In this document: piece after piece, positions 9,056 through 17,904 of the stretch
Layout: each line of letters starts with the position of its first letter
Numbering within the stretch: the stretch's first letter is position 1
Assembly: GCA_963704005.1 (NCBI GenBank)
Contig: CAVPGJ010000001.1
Location: 744,001-808,000, forward strand
Direction of reading: 5' to 3'
Source: AC-32 sp963704005
Lineage (GTDB): Bacteria > Actinomycetota > Thermoleophilia > Gaiellales > Gaiellaceae
DNA: 64,000 nucleotides
The notes under the pieces: generated by a model
Seen by the model: the letters and a program-made list of their open reading frames with translations, nothing else
Databases searched by the model: none
Told to the model about the DNA's origin: nothing
Translations under genes and position numbers: made by a program

Positions 9056-10384
9056 TTGAGCTACCTCGCGCTGACCGATCGCGACCGCGACGCGATGCTC
9101 GACGCGATCGGCGTCTCGTCGATCGAGGAGCTCTTCGCCGACATTCCCGCGGGGGTACGGCTGGAGCGCGAGCTCGACCTGCCGCCCGCTCTCACGGAGC
9201 AGGAGCTGACCTCGTACTTCGAGGAGCTCGCCGCGGAGAACGCAGACCCGAGCGCGACGGTCTCGTTCCTCGGCGCGGGGCTCTACGACCACTACGTGCC
9301 GGCCGTTGTGGACACCGTCCTGCAGCGCGGAGAGTTTCTGACCGCGTACACGCCCTACCAGCCGGAGCTGAGCCAGGGCGTGCTGCAGGCGATCTTCGAG
9401 TACCAGACCGCGATCTGCGAGCTGACGGGCATGGACGTCTCGAACGCGTCGGGCTACGACGGGACGACTGTCGCCGCCGACGCCTGCTTCGTGGCGAAGC
9501 ACGCGACCGGCCGCTTGAAGGTCGTCGTCACCGAGACGACCAACCCGCAGGTCCGTCAGGTCGTGAAGACCTACGCGCCGGGTTTCGGCCTCGAGGTCGT
9601 CGAGGTTCCGCACCGCGACGGGACGACCGACCCGGACGAGCTCCGTGCGGCGGCCGAGGGCGCGGCCTGCGTCATCTTCCAGCAGCCGAATGTCTTCGGC
9701 GTGCTCGAGCCGGCCCCGGATCTCGCAGCCGCAGCCTCGGAGGCAGGGGCGCTTCCGGTCGCCCACGTCGACCCGCTCTCGCTCGGGGTGCTCGAGGCCC
9801 CGGGAAACTACGGTTGCGCCCTGGCGATCGGGGAAGGCCAGCCGGCCGGAAACCCGCTCTCCTTCGGCGGGCCGCACTACGGGTTCCTGGCCGCGCGCTC
9901 CGAGTTCATCCGGCGGATGCCTGGTCGGATCGTCGGCGAGACCACAGACGCCGCGGGCAACCGCGGCTATGTCCTCACCCTGCAGACCCGCGAGCAGCAC
10001 ATCCGGCGGGAGAAGGCGACGTCGAACATCACGACCAACCAGACGCTGCTTGCGCTGGGAGGCCTCGTCTACCTCTCGTGGCTCGGTCCGCAGGGACTGC
10101 GCGAGGTGGGGGAGACCTGCCTCGCCCTCGCGGACTACGCGAAGGATCGGTTGAACCTACCCCTTGTGTTCTCTGAAGAGACAACATTCAAGGAGTTTGC
10201 CGTACGCGTCGGACGGCCTGCGCGCGAGGTTGTGGCGGCTGCGCTCGCGCAAGGGGTCCACCCCGGTTACGCGCTGGGCCGTGACTACCCGGGGCTGGAC
10301 GACGCCTTGCTGATCGCGGTCACGGAACGGCGGACCAGGGACGAGATCGACCGCCTCGCGGAGGTGCTGGCGAGTTGCAGCTGA
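9056..10384 (+). CDS. gcvPA: Glycine dehydrogenase (decarboxylating) subunit 1 GcvPA
   Basis: N-terminal half of split P-protein. With GcvPB it decarboxylates glycine and loads H-protein. It is 442 residues. Family landmarks are FLGAGLYDHYVPAVV, FLTAYTPYQPELSQG, YQTAICELTGMDVSNASGYDG, SFGGPHYGFLAAR and NITTNQTLLALGG. This subunit lacks the PLP lysine, as expected. It starts at TTG 9056 (SYLALTDRDRDAML), 25 bases after gcvH, and overlaps gcvPB by 10 bp. The two-gene P-protein is common in Gram-positives and thermophiles. Confidence 0.95.
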   Translation: MSYLALTDRDRDAMLDAIGVSSIEELFADIPAGVRLERELDLPPALTEQELTSYFEELAAENADPSATVSFLGAGLYDHYVPAVVDTVLQRGEFLTAYTPYQPELSQGVLQAIFEYQTAICELTGMDVSNASGYDGTTVAADACFVAKHATGRLKVVVTETTNPQVRQVVKTYAPGFGLEVVEVPHRDGTTDPDELRAAAEGAACVIFQQPNVFGVLEPAPDLAAAASEAGALPVAHVDPLSLGVLEAPGNYGCALAIGEGQPAGNPLSFGGPHYGFLAARSEFIRRMPGRIVGETTDAAGNRGYVLTLQTREQHIRREKATSNITTNQTLLALGGLVYLSWLGPQGLREVGETCLALADYAKDRLNLPLVFSEETTFKEFAVRVGRPAREVVAAALAQGVHPGYALGRDYPGLDDALLIAVTERRTRDEIDRLAEVLASCS

Positions 10385-11871
10385 TCTTCGAGAGGTCCCG
10401 TCCCGGACGGCGAGCCGGCCGGCTGCCGAACCACGGGCTCCCGGTCCCCGAAGTCCCGGTGGAGCTGCGGCGTGCCGAGCCTCCTCGCCTGCCGGAGATC
10501 GCCGAGCCGGATCTCGTCCGCCACTTCACCAAGCTCTCGACGCGCAACTTCGGGATCGACACGGGCTTCTATCCGCTCGGCTCGTGCACGATGAAGCACA
10601 ACCCGCGGGTCAACGAGCGCTTTGCCGCGCTCCCCGGCTTTCGTGAGCTACACCCGCTCGACGAGGAGAGCCGCACCCAGGGTGCGCTCCGCCTCTGCTT
10701 TGAGCTCCAGGACGCGTTGGCGGAGATCACCGGGCTCGACGCCGTCTCGCTCCAGCCGGCCGCCGGCTCGCAGGGCGAGGTCACTGGCCTGATGCTGATG
10801 CGCGCCTACTTCGCCGATCGCGGCGAGGCCGAGCAGCGCCGCAAGGTCGTGATCCCCGACACCGCCCACGGAACGAACCCGGCCAGCGTGACGATGGCCG
10901 GGTACGAGCTGACGCACGTCCAGACCGACGCGCGCGGCAACATCGACGTCGACGACCTGCGCGGGAAGGTCGACGAGGAGACGGCCGGGCTGATGCTCAC
11001 GAACCCGTCCACGCTCGGTCTCTTCGACGAGAACATCGAAGAGATCGCGGAGATCTTCCGCTCGGTCGGCGCGCTCATGTACTACGACGGGGCGAACCTG
11101 AACGCGGTCTGCGGCATATCGCGGCCCGGCGACATGGGCTTCGACATCGTCCACATCAATCTGCACAAGACGTTCTCGCAGCCGCACGGCGGGGGCGGGC
11201 CGGGCGGCGGGCCGATCGCTGTCGGTGAGCGGCTCGCGCCGTACCTGCCGGTCCCGGCGATCGTGCGCGACGGCGACGCCTACGCCCTCGACTACGACCG
11301 CCCGAAGACGATCGGCAAGGTGCGCGGATTCTACGGTCCGTTCGGCGTCTTCGTTCGCTCCTATGCGTTCATCCGGGCCTACGGGCCGCAGCTGCGCGAG
11401 ATGTCCGAGGTCGCCGTCCTCAACGCCAACTACCTGCTCGCTCGGCTACGGGAGTCGTACGAGCTCCCGTTCGACCGGCTCTGCATGCACGAGTTCGTTC
11501 TCTCCGCCCGCCGTCTGAAGCGTGAGCAGGGAGTGACGGCACTCGACGTGGCCAAGGGGCTGATGGACCACGGCTTCCATCCGCCGACGATCTACTTCCC
11601 GCTGGTCGTTCCCGAGGCGCTGATGATCGAGCCGACCGAGACCGAGGCCAAGGAGACGCTCGACGAGTTCATCGACGCGATGCTGGCGATCGCCCGAGAC
11701 GCGGAGGAGCGTCCCGAGGCGCTGAAGGAGGCCCCGCGTTCGACCGTGGTCGGGCGGCTGGACGAGGTGAAGGCGGTCAAGCGCGCGGTCGTTCGCTACC
11801 TGTTCGAGGACCACCCGGATCTCTCGGCGGACCCGGCGCCGGTCGCGCTCGAGGCCCCCAAGGACGCCTGA
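10375..11871 (+). CDS. gcvPB: Glycine dehydrogenase (decarboxylating) subunit 2 GcvPB
   Basis: Catalytic PLP half of split P-protein. It is 498 residues. The PLP lysine is in NLHKTFSQPHGGGGPGGGP (about residue 264). GFYPLGSCTMKHNPRVNE, LQPAAGSQGEVTGLMLMRAY, PDTAHGTNPASV and YYDGANLNAV are conserved family blocks. It uses a TTG start overlapping gcvPA and ends in TGATG with the aldolase gene, so glycine cleavage and threonine breakdown to glycine are translationally coupled. Confidence 0.95.
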   Translation: MQLIFERSRPGRRAGRLPNHGLPVPEVPVELRRAEPPRLPEIAEPDLVRHFTKLSTRNFGIDTGFYPLGSCTMKHNPRVNERFAALPGFRELHPLDEESRTQGALRLCFELQDALAEITGLDAVSLQPAAGSQGEVTGLMLMRAYFADRGEAEQRRKVVIPDTAHGTNPASVTMAGYELTHVQTDARGNIDVDDLRGKVDEETAGLMLTNPSTLGLFDENIEEIAEIFRSVGALMYYDGANLNAVCGISRPGDMGFDIVHINLHKTFSQPHGGGGPGGGPIAVGERLAPYLPVPAIVRDGDAYALDYDRPKTIGKVRGFYGPFGVFVRSYAFIRAYGPQLREMSEVAVLNANYLLARLRESYELPFDRLCMHEFVLSARRLKREQGVTALDVAKGLMDHGFHPPTIYFPLVVPEALMIEPTETEAKETLDEFIDAMLAIARDAEERPEALKEAPRSTVVGRLDEVKAVKRAVVRYLFEDHPDLSADPAPVALEAPKDA

Positions 11872-12914
11872 TGATCGAGCTTCGCTCCGACACGCAGACG
11901 AAGCCGAGCCCCGAGATGCGCGCGGCGATCGCCGCGGCCGAGGTCGGCGACGAGCAAAAGCGCGAGGACCCGACCGTCACGCGGCTCGAGACGTTGGCTG
12001 CACAACTGCTCGGCCAGGATGAGGCCGTCTTCGTCCCGACCGCGACGATGGCGAACGAGATCGCCCTCCGGACGCTGAGCGAGCCGGGCGACGAGGTGGT
12101 CGCCGAGGAGAACTCGCACATCTTCCTCTCGGAGCTCGGTGGGCCGGCCGTCCACGCCGGCCTGATGACGCGGCCGCTGCGCTGTGCGGCAGGACGCTTC
12201 ACGCCCGAGCAGCTCCGCGAGATCGTGCGGACCGGCGACTCGACGCACACGCCGGCGACGCGGATCGTCTCGGTCGAGAACACGCACAATGCAGCGGGCG
12301 GGCGCGTCTGGCCCCTCGACGAGATCGAGGCGATCGTCGGTGCGGCCCGGGAGCTCGGGCTCCGGCCGCACCTCGACGGCGCGCGGATCATGAACGCGTC
12401 CGTCGCCTCTGGAGTGCCGTCGGCCGAGATCGGGCGGCAGTTCGACACGGTCACGCTCTGCCTCTCGAAGGGGCTCGGCTGCCCGCTCGGCGCCCTGGTC
12501 GCGGGCTCGGAGGAGCTGATGGCGAAGGCGCGCAGGCTGAAGCACCTGTTCGGCGGGGCGATGCGGCAGGCGGGGATCGTCGCGGCCGCAGGTGTCTATG
12601 CGCTCGAGCACAACATCGAACGGTTGGCCGAGGATCACGCGCGCGCGAGGCGGCTCGCGGAAGGGCTGGACGCGGCCGGAGTGCCGCTCGACCTCGAGCA
12701 GGTCGAGACGAACTTCGTCCAGGTCGAGCTCGGTCCGCTCGGGCTGTCGCGCCGGGAGGCGCTCGCCCGGCTCTGGGATCACGGCGTCGGGCTCTCGATG
12801 ACGCCCCACGCGACCCGTCTGCGGGCGGTCACGCACCTGGACGTCGGGGACGACGACATCGAGCGGGCGCTCGAGCTGATCCCGCGCGCGCTCGGAGCGC
12901 TCGCCCGTGCGTGA
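11871..12914 (+). CDS. ltaE: Low-specificity L-threonine aldolase
   Basis: PLP aldolase of the beta-eliminating lyase family, splitting L-threonine or allo-threonine into glycine and acetaldehyde. The opening IELRSDTQTKPSPEMRAAI, the VFVPTATMANEIAL block and the PLP lysine in LCLSKGLGCPLGALVAG (about residue 200) are typical. Length is 347 residues. Directly after gcvPB it would feed glycine to the cleavage system. It overlaps the next gene by 8 bp. Confidence 0.92.
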   Translation: MIELRSDTQTKPSPEMRAAIAAAEVGDEQKREDPTVTRLETLAAQLLGQDEAVFVPTATMANEIALRTLSEPGDEVVAEENSHIFLSELGGPAVHAGLMTRPLRCAAGRFTPEQLREIVRTGDSTHTPATRIVSVENTHNAAGGRVWPLDEIEAIVGAARELGLRPHLDGARIMNASVASGVPSAEIGRQFDTVTLCLSKGLGCPLGALVAGSEELMAKARRLKHLFGGAMRQAGIVAAAGVYALEHNIERLAEDHARARRLAEGLDAAGVPLDLEQVETNFVQVELGPLGLSRREALARLWDHGVGLSMTPHATRLRAVTHLDVGDDDIERALELIPRALGALARA

Positions 12915-14253
12915 CGAGGCCTTCTCGCGGATCGTCCGCGGGGCGCAACGCGAGGGGCGGCTGCCGTGCGTCGTGGCTGGAGTCTTTCGCGCCGGCGCGC
13001 TCGCCTGGTCGGAGGCGATCGGTCTCGCCGATGTCGAGGCGGTGGAGGAGGCGACCGTCGACACGCAGTTTCCCGTCGCCTCGATCACGAAGACCTTCAC
13101 CGCAGCGTCGGTCATGCAGCTACGCGCCGAGGGCAAGCTCGATCTCTCGGATTCGCTGGAGCAACATCTGCCCGAGGCGTCACAGCACGGGTCGCTGACG
13201 CTCGGCGAGATGCTCTCGCACACGTCGGGGCTCCAGCGGGAGCCACCGGGCGAGATCTGGGAGTCGCTCGCGTTCCCGGACGCCGAGGAACTGCTCGCCA
13301 GTCTCCCGGAGGCGGAGCGGGTCCTGGCCGGCGGCGAGGCGTGGCACTACTCGAACCTCGCTTACGCGCTGCTCGGGCAGGTCGTCGAGCGTGTCTCGGG
13401 CACGCCGTTCCGGCGGTACGTGGAGGAGCGGCTACTGCAGCCGCTCGGCCTCGCGCGGACGACGTGGGGTCCGACCCCGCCGGCCGCCAAGCCCTACCTC
13501 GTCGAGCCGTACTCGGAGGCGGTCCGGCGCGAGCCGGAGCTCGAGCTCGGCGGAAAGGGCGGCGAGTCGGGGCTATCCAGCACGGTGGCCGACCTGGCGC
13601 GCTGGGGGTCGTTCCTGTGCGATCCGGACGGCGCAGTCGTTCCGGCGGCGCTCGTCGAGGAGATGCACGTGGTGCGGATCATCGCCAGGCCGGACTGGAC
13701 GCGCGGCTGGGGTCGAGGCATCGAGCTCTGGCGACGGGGCGAGCGGATCCTGGCAGGCCACACCGGCGGCTTCCCGGGGTTTCTCTCGATGCTCGTGTAC
13801 TCGCGACCCGACCGGATCGGTGCTGTGCTGCTGACGAACTCGGGCAACTGGGACGAGCTCGGTGGCACCGGCTTGCAGCTGGTCGAGGCCGCGCTCGACG
13901 AGCTTGCGCCGGCCGCTGATCCGTGGACGCCGGAGGAGCCTCCGCCGGCGGAGATCGAGCCGCTGCTCGGGCGCTGGTGGTCGGAGGGCTCCGAGTCGGT
14001 CTTCAGCTGGCGGTCGGGGAAGCTCGAGGCGCGGCTCGCGGCGGCGCCGGATCGCGAGGCCTCGGTGTTCGAGCCCGAGGGAACCGACCGCTTCCGGACA
14101 CGCTCCGGGCCCGAGCGGGGGGAAGCGCTCCGGGTCGTGCGCCGAGCGGACGGCGAGATCGAGAAGCTCTACTGGGCGACGTATCCGTTCACCCGGGACC
14201 CGAAGACCTTCGGAGCCGGGGGCGGCGGCGGCGATTCGCCTGGCTTCCCTTAG
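12907..14253 (+). CDS. Beta-lactamase-family serine hydrolase
   Basis: Class C beta-lactamase/DD-peptidase fold, 448 residues. Catalytic signatures are SITK (SxxK, about residue 59), YSNL (YxN, about residue 148) and HTGG (KTG equivalent, about residue 285). A C-terminal beta domain of about 110 residues follows, as in esterase/D-aminopeptidase-like members. No signal peptide is evident, so a cytoplasmic esterase or peptidase is more likely than a secreted beta-lactamase. It starts at GTG inside ltaE. The end is Gly/Pro-rich and is followed by a strong hairpin. Substrate unknown. Confidence 0.85.
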   Translation: MRDEAFSRIVRGAQREGRLPCVVAGVFRAGALAWSEAIGLADVEAVEEATVDTQFPVASITKTFTAASVMQLRAEGKLDLSDSLEQHLPEASQHGSLTLGEMLSHTSGLQREPPGEIWESLAFPDAEELLASLPEAERVLAGGEAWHYSNLAYALLGQVVERVSGTPFRRYVEERLLQPLGLARTTWGPTPPAAKPYLVEPYSEAVRREPELELGGKGGESGLSSTVADLARWGSFLCDPDGAVVPAALVEEMHVVRIIARPDWTRGWGRGIELWRRGERILAGHTGGFPGFLSMLVYSRPDRIGAVLLTNSGNWDELGGTGLQLVEAALDELAPAADPWTPEEPPPAEIEPLLGRWWSEGSESVFSWRSGKLEARLAAAPDREASVFEPEGTDRFRTRSGPERGEALRVVRRADGEIEKLYWATYPFTRDPKTFGAGGGGGDSPGFP

Positions 14254-14283
14254 TACGGTTCGCCCGGCCTCCTCCCCGAGCAA

Positions 14284-14310
14284 CACGGGGAAACCCCTGG
14301 TTCCCCCGTG
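14284..14310 (+). terminator. Hairpin after the serine hydrolase gene
   Basis: Two 12-base arms (CACGGGGAAACC and GGTTCCCCCGTG) pair at 11 of 12 positions around a 3-base loop, 30 bases after the stop. There is no T-run, so it may act as a Rho-dependent or bidirectional block, or merely be part of the repeat unit. Confidence 0.45.
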
Positions 14311-14399
14311 AGCCCTCTCCTTGCCGACGTTTCCGTCCTCCCACGGTGATCGGAGCCGGCGGATGCCGATGTCGCTCAAGCGTGCCTTGCGAAGTGAGC

Positions 14400-14425
14400 C
14401 TCCCGCCGGGCGAAGCCCGGCTCCG
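14400..14425 (+). repeat. Dispersed palindromic repeat, family C (copy 1)
   Basis: A 26-base palindromic unit centred on GCCGGGCGAAGCCCGGC. A copy with 2 differences lies at 57226-57251 inside the 3' coding end of pyrK. Confidence 0.55.
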
Positions 14426-14607
14426 GCGGCAATGCTCTCGGGTACCACAGGCGTTTCATGCCTCATGGTCCCGTAATACGGTTCGCCCGGCCTCCTCCCC
14501 GAGGCGATCGTATCCATGAATAGCGCACGTGTCTGTCACGCGAGTGTGTCGAAACCGTGACTTCCCGTCTACCCGCACGGGGCGGCCCCAGGCGAGCGAG
14601 CGGAGGC

Positions 14608-15657
14608 TCAGCGATCGCCGGCGATGAAGAACGCGGCCGCGGCCAGGATGTAGAGGCCGATCAGCAGCACGCCTTCCCGGCGGGTCGCGCGGCCGTTGCG
14701 CACCACGAGCGCGACGGCCACCGCCGAGGCGCCCATCGTCCCCAGCTCGACCGGCCGGAAGCTGAGCGGCAGCGCCGGCTTGACGATCCACGAGAGCAAC
14801 GCGACCGCCGGCGTCACCAGCAGCGCCACCTGGGCGGCGGACGACACCGCGATCTCGCTCGCCAGCCTCAGGTTGCCCCGTCGTGCGATCACGATCGCGC
14901 CGCCGTGCTCGGCCGCGTTGCCGACGATTGCGACGATCACCGCGGCGGTGAAGAACTGCGACAGGCCGACCGCGTGCGAGAACGCGTCGAGCGAGTGGAT
15001 CAGGGTCTCGCTGACGAATGCCGTGACCACGGTCGCCGCCGCGAGCGCGCCGAGGGTCCACGGCAGCGTCCACGCGTCCGACTTCTCGGCTCCGCTCTCG
15101 CGGTGCAGCCGCGCGTGCCGGCGCAGGCCCCGCGCTGTCCCGACCAGGTAGACCAGGAGCAACACGGCCGCGACCGGCAGGGTCGCCACCGCCAGCGAGT
15201 GGCGATCGGGGTTGCCGGTCCAGCCCGGCACGGACGGAATCAGGAACAGCAGCACGGCCACGAGCACGAGCGCCAGCTGGCCGAGCAGCGACCGGCGGTC
15301 GAGCGACCGCTCGCCATTCGCCCCGGCTGCGAGCGCTATACCGAGCACGAGGAGCAGGTTCGAGACGATGCTCCCCGTCAGCGACCCTCGCACGACGTCC
15401 GGCAGGCCGTCCGCGACCGCGAACAGGGCGATGATCAGCTCGGGCGCATTGCCGAAGCTCGCGTTCAGAAAGCCGCCGATGCCCGGCCCGGTGTGCTCGC
15501 CCGCGTGCTCGGTCGCTTCGCCGATCAGCCAGGCAAGCGGCACCAGGGAAGCGGCAGAAAACACGAACAGCGTGACGTCGCCGACGTTGAGGACGTACTC
15601 GAGGACGAAGGTGATGGGGGCCAGGACGAGCGACGCCCACAGGAGCTTCCTGCCCAC
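14608..15657 (-). CDS. Calcium/proton antiporter (CaCA/Cax family)
   Basis: Integral membrane exchanger of 349 residues with about eleven hydrophobic segments. The two alpha-repeat motifs of the family are clear: LNASFGNAPELIIAL (about residues 65-80) and AIVGNAAEHGGAIVIARRG (about 235-255), holding the ion-binding acidic residues. An acidic/His-rich stretch (EATEHAGEHTG) precedes the first. The predicted role is Ca2+ efflux driven by protons. It starts at GTG 15657; a TAGGGT hexamer 6-12 bases upstream on this strand may be a -10 for a near-leaderless message. It reads away from the repeat at 15.7 kb. Confidence 0.9.
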   Translation of the reverse strand: MGRKLLWASLVLAPITFVLEYVLNVGDVTLFVFSAASLVPLAWLIGEATEHAGEHTGPGIGGFLNASFGNAPELIIALFAVADGLPDVVRGSLTGSIVSNLLLVLGIALAAGANGERSLDRRSLLGQLALVLVAVLLFLIPSVPGWTGNPDRHSLAVATLPVAAVLLLVYLVGTARGLRRHARLHRESGAEKSDAWTLPWTLGALAAATVVTAFVSETLIHSLDAFSHAVGLSQFFTAAVIVAIVGNAAEHGGAIVIARRGNLRLASEIAVSSAAQVALLVTPAVALLSWIVKPALPLSFRPVELGTMGASAVAVALVVRNGRATRREGVLLIGLYILAAAAFFIAGDR

Positions 15658-15677
15658 GCGGCTACCCTAGTCGCCTT

Positions 15678-15803
15678 GGCAGCTACCCAGATGTGTCGAC
15701 CGGTCATTTCCGACGGAGCGCGGGCAGAGCCCGCACTCCTGAGGTCGGCATCGCAAGCGATGCCTCGGCGCGTGGGCAGCTACCCAGCTGTGTCGAGCCG
15801 TCA
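15678..15803 (-). repeat. Dispersed repeat family A (copy 3) with flanking 29-bp direct repeats
   Basis: The family A core occupies 15695-15766, reading on the minus strand: GAGGCATCGCTTGCGATGCC, then a GCGGGC-GCCCGC stem, then ATGACCGGTCGACAC. A 29-bp direct repeat lies at 15678-15706 and 15775-15803 with 3 mismatches (start GGCAGCTACCCAG). This fills the gap between the antiporter and HAD genes. The other copies are at 43493-43567 and 58628-58703. Confidence 0.75.
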
Positions 15804-15821
15804 GTTCAGGCGGTAGCGATC

Positions 15822-16541
15822 TTGCTGGAAGCCGTCCTCTTCGACTGGGGGGACACGCTGATCCAGTTCGCCTACGACCCCGAGCTCGTGGCTGCCGGCC
15901 ACCGCGCCGGGCTCGAAGCGATCGGCCAGGGCAACCTGACGAGCCTGGACGAGCTGACCGCCCACTTCCGCGAGGAGTACGAGCCGCTCTTCTGGGCGCC
16001 GGGGGCGGTCGAGGAGATCGAGTACCCCGGCCTCGTCCGCGGGCTCCTCGCCGAGTTCGGGATCGAGGTCGACGACGAGGAGCTCGGCCGCTTCCTCGAG
16101 GCCGAGCACGCCGCCTGGGACCCGGCCCGCCTGCTGGCCGCGAACACGCACGCCCTGCTCGACTCGCTCGGGGACCGCGGGCTCAAGACGGGCCTCGTCT
16201 CGAACGCTTTCGACCCGGGCTGGCTGCTGCACCGGGACCTCGAGCAGATGGGCCTCGCCGAGCGGCTGGACTTCGCCGTCTTCTCATCGGAGGTCGGGTT
16301 GCGCAAGCCGCACCCGGAGATCTTCGAGCGCGCTCTCGGCGCCCTCGGCGTCGAGCCGGAGGCAGCCCTGTTCGTCGGCGACCGGCTCTACGAGGACATC
16401 CGCGGCGCCGCCGAGCTCGGCATGACGACGGTGCAGGCGCTCTGGTTCCGGGCCGACGAGCACCCGGACGGCGCCGAGCCCGACCACCAGGCGTTCACCC
16501 AGCTCGACGTGCTCAACATCGCCCGCCGCCTCGCCGCCTAG
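15822..16541 (+). CDS. HAD-superfamily hydrolase
   Basis: Haloacid dehalogenase-fold phosphatase, about 239 residues. Motif I is VLFDWGDTL: the second Asp is conserved, but the nucleophile position is the Asp of FDWG. Motif II is VSNAF, the motif III Lys is in SEVGLRKPHPEIFERAL, and motif IV is FVGDRLYEDIRGA. A helical cap lies between motifs I and II. TTG 15822 is chosen because the open frame upstream runs through the dispersed repeat. Substrate cannot be predicted; phosphoglycolate- or nucleotide-type phosphatases share this pattern. Confidence 0.85.
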   Translation: MLEAVLFDWGDTLIQFAYDPELVAAGHRAGLEAIGQGNLTSLDELTAHFREEYEPLFWAPGAVEEIEYPGLVRGLLAEFGIEVDDEELGRFLEAEHAAWDPARLLAANTHALLDSLGDRGLKTGLVSNAFDPGWLLHRDLEQMGLAERLDFAVFSSEVGLRKPHPEIFERALGALGVEPEAALFVGDRLYEDIRGAAELGMTTVQALWFRADEHPDGAEPDHQAFTQLDVLNIARRLAA

Positions 16542-16614
16542 GCACGCCACTACCCCCGAATCCGCGGCTTGTCAAGTCTTGCGCAGCGTGCACCGTTGCA
16601 CCCACAATCCAGGT

Positions 16615-17034
16615 ATGCAGATGCGCGAGCAGGCGGCCGCTCGGCCGAGCAAGCTCCCGCTCCGACCTCAGGACGAGGTCGAGTGCCGCCGCTGCGAAGT
16701 GCACTGCGACAAAGTCGTCTACCCCGGCGCGTGCGCCGAGCGGGGCTGTCCGTTCCTCTACTCGTACGAGGAGTTCGGCCACACCTACGTCGGCTGCATG
16801 CAGAACGTGTTCCAGGTCGACATCGACTTCGACCTGCTGCGCGCCGCCGAGGCCAGGCGAGGCGGGTTCGGCGCGGTCCGGGTGACGGCGCCGCCGCTGC
16901 CGCTGTGCCAGGTCGAGGTCGAGAGCTGCTACGAGAGCCGGACGGACGAGCTCGGCTGCGTCAACCCCGAGTTCCACGAGCTGCCGGTCGGCGAGCCTTC
17001 GTTCCGCGTGTTCGCGCGGATCGCGTCTTCGTAG
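16615..17034 (+). CDS. Small Cys-rich protein of unknown function
   Basis: I do not recognise this family. About 139 residues from ATG 16615; ATG 16621 is an alternative. Residues 20-45 hold five cysteines in CRRCEVHCDK...GACAERGCPF, followed by FGHTYVGCMQNVFQVDID and later CQVEVESCYE, which suggests a metal-binding cluster or disulfide-rich fold. No signal peptide or membrane segment is visible. Upstream, a 5-bp-arm palindrome GTGCACCGTTGCAC (16588-16601) lies between a possible -35 (TTGCGC, 16579) and -10 (CACAAT, 16603). The 3' end overlaps the convergent endonuclease gene by 74 bp. Confidence 0.7.
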   Translation: MQMREQAAARPSKLPLRPQDEVECRRCEVHCDKVVYPGACAERGCPFLYSYEEFGHTYVGCMQNVFQVDIDFDLLRAAEARRGGFGAVRVTAPPLPLCQVEVESCYESRTDELGCVNPEFHELPVGEPSFRVFARIASS

Positions 17035-17866
17035 CTCTTCCGTAGAGCTCCCGGAACCTTGTCATTTGCTCCCCGTCCGGACCGTGCCCTGACCCCGGCA
17101 CCTCGAGCAGCGCGGGGAGGCCCTGCAGCTTCGGGTGCGCGAGGAAGACGCCGAGCTTCTCGCCCATCAGGCCGTCGCCGATGTTGTCGTGCCGGTCGCG
17201 GTTCGAGCCGAGCGGCGCCTTCGAGTCGTTCACATGCAGGCAGCGCAGGCGTTCGAGGCCGATCCGCTCGTCGAGCTCGTCCAGCAGCCGGTCGAGCTCG
17301 GCCGGCTCGGTGACGTCGTAGCCCGAGGCGTAGAGATGGCAGGAGTCGAGGCAGACCCCGAGCCGGTCGTGCCGGTCGAGCGCGTCGAAGATCGCGGCAA
17401 GCTCGTCGAGCGAGCGGCCGATCGTGCCGCCGGCGCCGGCGGTGTTCTCCATGCAGAGCCAGGTCGTGTCGTTCGTGCGTTCGAGCGCCTGGGCGAGCGC
17501 GGGCACGACGCGCTCGAGGCCGGCCTCGAAGCCGGAGCCGAGGTGCGAGCCGACGTGGAAGACGACTGCCTCGGCCTCGATCGCGCAGGCCGTGTCCACG
17601 GTCGAGCTCAGCGCGGTGACGCTCTTCTCGTAGAAGTCGTCCTTCGGGCTCGCGAGGTTGATCAGGTAGATCGCGTGGACCGTGACCGCGCCGATCCCGA
17701 GCTCCGCGCGGCGGGCGCGGAACGCCTCGAGGTCGGCCGGGTCGTGGTCGGGAAACCGCCAGGCGCGTGGGCTCTGGACGAAGAGCTGGATGGCGTCCAT
17801 CCCGAACTCGTGCGCGGAGTCGAGCGCCTTCTTGATCCCGCCGGAGCAATGCCCTCCGAGGAGCAT
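16961..17866 (-). CDS. nfo: Endonuclease IV (AP endonuclease)
   Basis: Zn-dependent TIM-barrel enzyme cutting 5' of abasic sites in base excision repair. It is 301 residues. Metal-ligand blocks are present: GGHCSGGIKKAL (start), VFHVGSHLGSG, MENTAGAGG, VCLDSCHLYASGYD, LHVNDSKAPLGSNRDRH and the final Glu in ALLEVPG. The normal domain ends near GEQMTRFRELYG. The last 25 Arg/Ala-rich residues overlap the convergent Cys-rich gene and may be dispensable. The start is ATG on the minus strand, with TACTAG as a possible -10 close upstream. Confidence 0.93.
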   Translation of the reverse strand: MLLGGHCSGGIKKALDSAHEFGMDAIQLFVQSPRAWRFPDHDPADLEAFRARRAELGIGAVTVHAIYLINLASPKDDFYEKSVTALSSTVDTACAIEAEAVVFHVGSHLGSGFEAGLERVVPALAQALERTNDTTWLCMENTAGAGGTIGRSLDELAAIFDALDRHDRLGVCLDSCHLYASGYDVTEPAELDRLLDELDERIGLERLRCLHVNDSKAPLGSNRDRHDNIGDGLMGEKLGVFLAHPKLQGLPALLEVPGSGHGPDGEQMTRFRELYGRATKTRSARTRGTKARRPAARGTRG

Positions 17867-17904
17867 GTGGCGAAGGCTAGTAGGCTCGACGCATACGCGG
17901 CTTC

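Larger units (their letters stand above)
14254..14503. repeat. 250-bp unit bounded by identical 27-bp direct repeats
   Basis: The 27 bases at 14254-14280 and 14477-14503 are identical (starting TACGGTTCGCCC, ending CCCCGAG). They flank 196 bp holding a near-perfect hairpin (14284-14310) and a second palindromic unit with core GCCGGGCGAAGCCCGGC. The whole gap from 14254 to 14607 has no convincing gene. It may be a non-autonomous element or a duplicated REP-like unit. Confidence 0.6.

Noticed and set aside
15693..15821. N-terminal extension of the HAD protein
   Set aside because: It is translated from the dispersed repeat and has no relation to HAD proteins; motif I begins just after TTG 15822.
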